From NCBI RefSeq assembly GCF_002688565.1, contig NZ_CP024011.1:186001-250000 (forward strand): a DNA stretch of 64,000 nt, in the 5' to 3' direction. Source of the DNA: Acinetobacter sp. LoGeW2-3. GTDB taxonomy: Bacteria; Pseudomonadota; Gammaproteobacteria; Pseudomonadales; Moraxellaceae. Made by a program: the position numbers and the translations under genes. Positions 58,619 through 64,000 of the stretch are shown one piece after another; the first letter of the stretch is position 1, and every line of letters begins with the position of its first letter. The notes under the pieces are model-generated. The model was not told where the DNA came from and made no database searches. It was given only the letters and a program-made list of their open reading frames with translations.

Positions 58619-60258
58619 ATGATTCAAATTTGGAATTCGTTGTGGTCACGCCACAACAAGACAAAGGATTTGTTTAAACGTCTAAACCCACACTATATTT
58701 TGTCTCAGAATATCAATCACACAAACGACAGCATCAATCAAGAGCAAAGTAAAAGTAATCAAAAACAAGGTTTTAATGGCTCATATAATAAAACCCAATG
58801 GTTGGGTCTATTCCTAGGTCCTTTAATATTTGCATGGCTCTATTTTGGTATGAGCTTTGATGGGTTATCGCAACAAGGGCAAGGCGTACTGGCACTTACT
58901 GCATGGCTATCCATTTGGTGGATTTTAGAAGTAATGCCTTTAGGGATTACTTCTTTACTACCCATTGTCATCATGCCAATGATGGGTACACTCACCATCG
59001 CTAAGGTTACATCTAGCTATACCGACCCAAATATTTTCTTATTTTTAGGTGGCTTTGCAATCGCTATTGCCATTGAAAAATGGAACTTACACGAACGTAT
59101 TTCACTCGCGATTATTAGCTTTTCAGGCTCAACCATTAATGGCCTGATATACGGTTTTATGTTTGCAACTGCATTCCTTTCGATGTGGATTTCAAACGTT
59201 GCAACCGTGATGATGCTTTTACCTATTGGTACAGCTATCGTTTATAAGATTATTTCATTACTTAAAATGAAACAACACATGATACAGCTGATGAAGTTAA
59301 ATTTACCAAGGCAATTATTTTTGCCATTGGTTTTGGTGGCATTATTGGTGGCAGTGCAACACTGATTGGTACACCACCAAATTTAATTTTGGCTGGATTA
59401 GTTAAAGAAATGTATGGCTATGAAATTGGCTTTGCAGAATGGTTTATATTCGCTTTCCCACTCTGTTTTTGTCTGGCTGTTTTCACCACATTTTGGCTCA
59501 CTAAAATTGCCTACCCAATGAAAGCAAAACATATTGCTGAAGGGAAACAATTTATCGATTCGGAAAAAACACGCCTAGGCCGTATGTCTTATGAAGAAAA
59601 AGCGGTAGCAACTGTTTTTGCGATTACTGCTTTTATGTGGCTGACCCGTACTTTTATTTGGAAAGATATCATTCCGGGGATCTCAGACACAATGATTGCA
59701 ATAACTGCAGCAATGGTCTTGTATATACTCCCTGCGACAGATGGAAAACGTATTCTGAATGCTGAATCACTGAGTCAAATGCCATGGGATGTATTACTTC
59801 TAGTTGGTGGTGGTTTAGCGTTAGCAGCTGGTTTTAGTAACACTGATTTATCTCAGTGGATCGGACAACAATTATTAACACTACAAAACATGCCGTATTG
59901 GACAGCATTACTGCTTACAACGATCTTAACGATTAGTCTTACGCAAGTTTCACCAAATACTGCTGTCACTACGATCTTTGTACCAATTGCTGCTACCCTT
60001 GCATTGGCTCTTGATGTCCATCCTCTTCCATTAATGGTTGCTGCTGCACTTGGCGCAGGGTTTGCATTTATGCTTCCTATCGGTACACCATCTCAAGCTG
60101 TGATCTTTGCAACAGGTAAAGTCAGCATTCGCGATATGTTAATGCAAGGTACGTTAGTTACTATTTTAGCGACTTTACTCATTGTCATATCTATTTATCT
60201 ACTACTTCCAATAACTTTTGGCTTAGACTTATTTAGCTTCCCAAGTAACTGGAAATAA
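58619..60258 (+). pseudogene. DASS/SLC13-family anion symporter, frameshifted
   Basis: A divalent anion:sodium symporter, usually about 500-550 residues, split into two frames. The first part (58619-59365) has a hydrophilic 50-residue lead and several membrane helices; after about residue 220 the frame reads nonsense until a TGA at 59363. The true continuation lies one frame away: near 59278 the codons for HDTADEVKFTKAIIFAIGFG begin and lead through the family motif GTPPNLILAG into the second half, which ends at 60258. One base is missing near 59278. Without it no intact carrier can be made, unless the assembly is wrong or ribosomes shift frame. Substrates of the family are dicarboxylates, sulfate or citrate. 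Flanked by direct repeats E and F. Confidence 0.85.
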
Positions 60259-60277
60259 GATCATTTAAACTGTGAAA

Positions 60278-60417
60278 GTCTCCCTTTAAAAAAGGGAGAC
60301 TTTGTCATTTGATCAATTTAATATGCGAGGTTCCCTCTCCTGAGCAAGTTTTAAAGCACTGCTTCCTAAGGGAGAGGTATTTCTAAAAATAAGCACAAGT
60401 GAGGATTAGGGAGAGGA
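60278..60417. repeat. GC-rich palindromic intergenic repeat, copy F
   Basis: Begins with a GTCTCCCTTT/AAAGGGAGAC hairpin that can act as a terminator for the preceding gene, then the GATCAATTT block shared with copy D, then TTCCCTCTCC, GAGCAAGTTTTAAAGCACTG and AAGGGAGAGGTATTTCTAAA shared with copy E. Confidence 0.72.
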
Positions 60418-60462
60418 TTATTTTTTATGCTATAAAATCAAAAACCTCAAAGAAAAACAAAA

Positions 60463-60684
60463 ATGACACCTGAACTTTTACTCGCCATCATTCAAATTGC
60501 TATTGGCGTATTTGCGCTGATCATTACCATTTTGCTATTGATTCCAAAATGCCGTAAATGGCTATCCGAAATGCAGCCTGAACCCCGCAGAAAACAGCGA
60601 GGACTAGGATTAAGCAATGGAATAGAAGTTATTTTCTATCCCATTTACTGGCTGTTTAAAATCATCGTTGCCATCTTCAAATAA
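60463..60684 (+). CDS. Small membrane protein of unknown function
   Basis: 73 residues with a strong hydrophobic segment at about 5-27, a basic loop (EPRRKQRGLG), and a second hydrophobic end (GIEVIFYPIYWLFKIIVAIFK). The ribosome binding site is weak. Codon character and the two clean membrane segments suggest a real gene, but I cannot name it. It faces the secreted-protein gene on the other strand. Confidence 0.55.
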   Translation: MTPELLLAIIQIAIGVFALIITILLLIPKCRKWLSEMQPEPRRKQRGLGLSNGIEVIFYPIYWLFKIIVAIFK

Positions 60685-60699
60685 GTCGGTACAGATACG

Positions 60700-61221
60700 T
60701 TAATTCCCTCTGATCGAACCCAACTTATTCCAGATATCCGGTGTCAAAAACGTCGTAATCAACTTGTTTAAATCCACATAGCGCAGTACACCTTTCAGCT
60801 GATTATTCACTTCAGGATTTTTCAGAATTTCCTCACCTGTACTACGTCCCAACGCCTGAAAACTATTACCGACAGCCTCTAAACCTTCTGCCTGAATCAC
60901 CGCCTTGGTCTGTGCCGAACATTGCTCGACCAAGATGCGCTGCAATACCGCTGCCAGATTCTTATCCAGACTTTCCTTCTGCTGTGCAGACACATTGCTA
61001 AACGCTTTCAGGTCTGGATGTGCCGCTAAAGCCACAAAGGTCCATTGCATCACAGCAGTTTTATCAGCAGTTGTGGTGGACTTATCCAAACAGTCACTCA
61101 GCTGATCGACCGTTGGACCTGCATTTACCATTTGTACCGTTCCAAACAAGGCAGTCGCCATCAGCGCAGAACGAGCGATTTTGGGAAATCTGTGGCGTAC
61201 AGGGGAAATACAGCGTGACAT
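60700..61221 (-). CDS. Uncharacterised secreted protein
   Basis: 173 residues from the ATG at 61221, which has GGAG seven bases upstream; a TTG two codons earlier is unlikely. A signal peptide is visible (basic start, hydrophobic stretch ALMATALFGTVQMVNAG), with cleavage near residue 34. The mature part is helical with two cysteines (near DCLDK and EQCSAQ) that could form a disulphide bond. The family is not recognised; location is probably periplasmic. Confidence 0.75.
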   Translation of the reverse strand: MSRCISPVRHRFPKIARSALMATALFGTVQMVNAGPTVDQLSDCLDKSTTTADKTAVMQWTFVALAAHPDLKAFSNVSAQQKESLDKNLAAVLQRILVEQCSAQTKAVIQAEGLEAVGNSFQALGRSTGEEILKNPEVNNQLKGVLRYVDLNKLITTFLTPDIWNKLGSIRGN

Positions 61222-61451
61222 AAGCAAACTCCATTAACAGTCTGCCCTTTGTACCACAAAGCATGACAGTTCATCTGTTATTACATTGCAAAATCAAGCT
61301 GATTTTTAACCTGTTTGTAGTTATCTGATCTTGGGTAGATCCAGTTACGACTAAAGTGAACAATAAGCATCTTAAATCCACAATCTGCCTGTGCTATGGT
61401 AAATAAAAATAAATTTCTCATATAAATCATAGAGAATTAGAGGGTAACAAC

Positions 61452-62029
61452 ATGTCTAAACAAATCTTAATGTTGGTCGGTGACTATGCCGAAGACTATG
61501 AAACCATGGTGCCGTTCCAGTTTTTAACTAGCCTGGGCTATACCGTCCATGCCGTCTGCCCGGACAAAAATCCGGTGACACTGTAGCGACCGCTATTCAT
61601 GACTTTGAAGGCGATCAAACTTATAGCGAAAAACGCGGTCATAACTTTGCTATTAACTATGACTTTAGTTCGGTGAATACCGGAGACTATGTCGGTCTGG
61701 TGATTCCAGGTGGACGTGCACCGGAATACCTGCGTATGAATGATCGCGTAATTGAAATCGTACGTGAATTTGACAGTGTGAAAAAACCAATTGCAGCCGT
61801 GTGTCATGGCGCACAGATCCTTGCAGCAGCAGATGTACTCAAAGGCCGCACCTGTTCCGCTTACCCGGCTTGTGCCGCTGAAGTCAAATTGGCAGGCGGA
61901 CAGTACGCTGATATTGCAGTGACTGAAGCGGTAACTGATGGACATCTAGTGACTGCTCCAGCTTGGCCTGCGCATCCAGCCTGGTTGGCCCAGTTTGTTA
62001 AAGTGCTTGGTGCAACGATTAAGCTGTAA
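61452..62029 (+). pseudogene. DJ-1/PfpI-family protein, frameshifted
   Basis: ATG at 61452 starts [17 protein letters not shown], the standard DJ-1/PfpI opening. The frame runs to a stop at 61584-61586. The rest continues one frame away, from [15 protein letters not shown] through [10 protein letters not shown], with the nucleophile Cys, to the stop at 62027-62029. Adding one A to the A5 tract at 61566-61570 restores a single frame of 192 residues. The family includes glyoxalase III, deglycase and chaperone proteins. As sequenced the gene is broken after 44 codons; an error or slippage in the A run is an alternative. Confidence 0.88.
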
Positions 62030-62055
62030 GTACCAGTCCTTTTCAGCTTTTAAAA

Positions 62056-62090
62056 TAAAAATACCACGTTTTTGGAACGTGGCATTTTTA
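62056..62090. terminator. Terminator between the DJ-1/PfpI gene and the lipoprotein gene
   Basis: A CCACGTT/AACGTGG stem with a short loop lies between A-rich and T-rich flanks. Confidence 0.8.
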
Positions 62091-62109
62091 TGTGTTGATT
62101 CAGATTGTT

Positions 62110-63153
62110 TTAATTCAGCTGTCTCAACATATTCTTGGCACCAGCATGATTATATTGCGTTGCCAGTCCGCTCAAGACGCGTTGAGCCTGTCCTTTAGCA
62201 TTTGGAAAGCGGCTGCTATAGGTCGAAATACCAGTCAGACAACGCGCTACCAACATACCTGATTCAGTATAAACCCGAGTTCCTTCTGTACCGTGCTGCT
62301 TGCCATAGTTATAGGCACGCTGGGCATTATTGCAGGCATTATTAAGGTTCTTGCCATTATTAATGTCACGCCGAGCAGCAACATAAAGCTTCATTTGCTG
62401 CTGTTGTGGGGTTTCAACCACAGTCGCACGCGGGGTAGCGACCGTTACTGGCTTCTGCTCTTTTTTCTCTGCTTCGACCTTGGCAAGTTCTTTGCGCTCA
62501 AGCTCTTTACGATCCTGCTCCTTACGGTCATGATCTTTCAGTTCTGTCGCTGGTTTAGCTGCTACAGTCGTTTTGGCAATAGGAGTTACAGTTGCCTTCG
62601 CCACATTGAGCTGTTTCTTGGCTGGATTTGGAGTACTCGCAGCCGCGCGATAGAAATTATGTGCTTCAGCTGTTTCCATCAGTCGGGTCAGCAAGCGTAC
62701 ATTACGGGTCTTACTGTTCTTTTCTGGCTGACGCTCAGAAACAGGTTCAATTGAGACAATCCAGCTTTCCGCAAGGTCATCCATTGTGCATTTATAGGCA
62801 CCCACACCCTGCACCACACCGCGGTTTGCAGCAAGACGCGTACGCTGAGCAGAATCGCCTACCAGACTAAATTTACTTTTATACAGCAGGGATAGCTTGC
62901 CCCCTTGCTCATGACAATATTGCGTCACGATTGAACGCGGATACATCGCCTGAGTCGAATTGCTGTGCTGTTTTTGATCCCATAGATAGACATATTCTTT
63001 CGCCTTACCATCTGGCTGATTGATTCCCCGTTTCACAATCAGTTCCTGTGGACTATGAAAAGGATGCAATATATTTTTCTTTGCGCGTTCCATGCTATTA
63101 CACGCCGCCAAGCTCATTGTTATTGTTATCAATAAAAATACTTTCAGTTTCAC
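62110..63153 (-). CDS. Uncharacterised lipoprotein
   Basis: 347 residues from a GTG at 63153 (MKLKVFLLITITMSLAACNS), giving a short lipoprotein signal with lipobox SLAAC. The frame is open to an ATG at 63195, but that would bury the signal. The middle (about 190-240) is low complexity with alternating Lys, Glu, Asp and Arg (DRKEQDRKELERKELAKVEA), likely a long charged helix reaching across the periplasm. The C-terminal 90 residues are Asn- and Gln-rich and may form repeats of the Sel1/TPR kind (NNACNNAQRAYNYGKQHG), but this is tentative. Function unknown. Confidence 0.75.
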   Translation of the reverse strand: MKLKVFLLITITMSLAACNSMERAKKNILHPFHSPQELIVKRGINQPDGKAKEYVYLWDQKQHSNSTQAMYPRSIVTQYCHEQGGKLSLLYKSKFSLVGDSAQRTRLAANRGVVQGVGAYKCTMDDLAESWIVSIEPVSERQPEKNSKTRNVRLLTRLMETAEAHNFYRAAASTPNPAKKQLNVAKATVTPIAKTTVAAKPATELKDHDRKEQDRKELERKELAKVEAEKKEQKPVTVATPRATVVETPQQQQMKLYVAARRDINNGKNLNNACNNAQRAYNYGKQHGTEGTRVYTESGMLVARCLTGISTYSSRFPNAKGQAQRVLSGLATQYNHAGAKNMLRQLN

Positions 63154-63359
63154 CGTAGATATCTCAACCCAAAGCATGCAGATAAAATAATGCAAAACTG
63201 AGCAAATACCAAATCCAAGCGTCTGATTAATAAATTTATTTTTAAGGTGAAAAAAATCAAAAATGACAATTAAGACACATTTTAATGATTATTTTTCGAA
63301 CTCACCCACATCAGGCTTCATTCGGTACAGTATTATTTATTAGGCAAAATTTATAGACG

Positions 63360-63397
63360 AAAAAAGACCAAAGAAGGAATCACGTACTTCTTTGGTC
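63360..63397 (-). terminator. Strong hairpin with T tail on the minus strand
   Basis: GACCAAAGAAG and CTTCTTTGGTC are perfect 11-base inverted copies with a 10-base loop, and six T residues follow on the minus strand. It stands ten bases after the stop of the candidate 29-codon frame at 63407-63496. Confidence 0.75.
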
Positions 63398-63406
63398 ACT
63401 TATCTG

Positions 63407-63496
63407 TCAGGCTGGATCGAGCTTTTCTACTTTTACAGCAAACCAATCTCCACTACCAGCATACAGTTGATAAGTCTTAAACTTCTTAATTTTCAT
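63407..63496 (-). CDS. Candidate small protein, 29 residues
   Basis: ATG at 63496 encodes MKIKKFKTYQLYAGSGDWFA followed by nine more residues and a stop. The open frame extends 15 codons upstream without another ATG. It is followed after ten bases by a strong minus-strand terminator, and no other gene explains that terminator. There is no clear Shine-Dalgarno. It could be a true small protein or the tail of a decayed gene. Confidence 0.35.
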   Translation of the reverse strand: MKIKKFKTYQLYAGSGDWFAVKVEKLDPA

Positions 63497-63677
63497 CAAC
63501 GTACAGTTATTATTTTTATACGACAGAAGGCCTGAAAATTAAGTACCAAATACACTTGGCCCTTAAGATTCTAGTCAAGCGAATATTCATTGAATATCCC
63601 AAAATGAGGAGGTTTTACAAAAATTTTGCCTAAAATCGACCGTTCATCGGATACACCGGCCAATCCTGATGTGGCAT

Positions 63678-63709
63678 AAAAAAGACCCGCCATTAGACAG
63701 GTCTTTTTT
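63678..63709 (-). terminator. Terminator of the sbmA-like gene
   Basis: An AAAAGACC/GGTCTTTT stem has a T tail on the minus strand, 19 bases past the stop codon. Confidence 0.75.
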
Positions 63710-63727
63710 AAAAACAAAATACTATTT

Positions 63728-64000
63728 TTAATGAATGTGTGATTCGAATGCTTTCAGACGTTTGTAGATCGACATCAATTCGATAATTTTCGGCCAAGAC
63801 AAAATCAAGTACTGGAAAGATTCACGTACTTTGTTAAATACGTTCAGGATCTGCATCATCAAACCTAAAGTAATCGCCCCTGCGGCAATACTCGGGAACA
63901 GTACGAACAGACCATAAATATTGTCGAGCTGCAAATACCAGATCCGCACCATATTGAAATAGGCATAATGGAAATACAGACGGAAATAGTTCCAGCGTAC
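63728..64000 (-). CDS. sbmA: SbmA/BacA-family peptide transporter, C-terminal part (cut by window end)
   Basis: The last 90 codons of a gene that continues past the window. The sequence [20 protein letters not shown] and [17 protein letters not shown], ending in [15 protein letters not shown], match the C-terminus of SbmA/BacA, a proton-driven inner-membrane importer of peptides such as microcins and proline-rich antimicrobial peptides. The frame is open to the window edge. Family assignment is confident even though only about a fifth is seen. Confidence 0.85.
   Translation of the reverse strand, partial: VRWNYFRLYFHYAYFNMVRIWYLQLDNIYGLFVLFPSIAAGAITLGLMMQILNVFNKVRESFQYLILSWPKIIELMSIYKRLKAFESHIH

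Noticed and set aside
57421..60460. CRISPR array, because of repeated GC-rich blocks
   Set aside because: The repeats are few, differ in length, are palindromic and are separated by genes rather than by even spacers.
63263..63343. 26-codon plus-strand frame with AAGGTG upstream
   Set aside because: The spacing is too long, there is no terminator or conservation signal, and the region is AT-rich enough to give such frames by chance.

Overview
The window looks like a chromosomal segment of an Acinetobacter species (Moraxellaceae). The supporting signs are a wax ester synthase/acyltransferase of AtfA type, a PA1571-like small protein, an NfuA with an A-type domain, tandem FadL-family outer membrane proteins, the mreBCD-maf-rng cluster next to gatCAB, and a moderately AT-rich base composition with many short A/T-tailed terminators. 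No integrase, transposase, plasmid gene or CRISPR array is visible. One tRNA gene (Arg, anticodon CCT) is present.

Layout. 1-10 kb: a protein cut by the window edge, nfuA, a rhomboid protease, an unrecognised 513-residue protein, a PiT phosphate transporter with a Pho-box-like operator, and metH. 10.2-13.0 kb: an AT-rich SIR2 + HerA-type ATPase pair, which matches a known anti-phage system. 13-24 kb: fused dihydroxyacetone kinase, a glutaminase-STAS fusion, two tandem membrane diguanylate cyclases, a short-chain dehydrogenase with a partner of unknown function, and valS. 24-26.1 kb: a second AT-rich pair, an ATPase plus an HNH endonuclease, resembling Septu (PtuA/PtuB). 26-38 kb: a J-domain protein, periplasmic carbonic anhydrase, a YetF protein with an added Cys-rich tail, HAD phosphatase, porin, MFS permease, acyltransferase, patatin lipoprotein, NfeD and SPFH proteins, putP and ispA. 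38-48 kb: prpF, an amino acid permease, tRNA-Arg, two FadL paralogues, thrH, cysH and the wax ester synthase. 48-56.5 kb: cell-shape genes mreBCD with maf and rng on the minus strand, and gatCAB on the plus strand. 56.6-64 kb: an accessory-looking stretch with an AT-rich membrane protein, an M15-like protein, a frameshifted anion transporter between two direct repeats, a frameshifted DJ-1/PfpI gene, small secreted proteins, a lipoprotein and the 3' end of sbmA.

Three AT-rich insertions (SIR2-HerA, ATPase-HNH and the 56.6 kb membrane protein) each sit directly at the transcription terminator of a housekeeping gene (metH, valS, gatB), suggesting that gene ends are used here as landing sites for small defence cargo. 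A family of GC-rich palindromic intergenic repeats with the core CCCTCTCC/GGAGAGGG occurs at six places, clustered in the 57-60 kb region.

The best candidates for follow-up are the two defence modules, a perfect hairpin that sequesters the ribosome binding site of the broken anion transporter, the operator upstream of the phosphate transporter, and the orphan membrane protein after gatB. I did not find a system that is clearly undescribed; the defence modules belong to recognisable classes.
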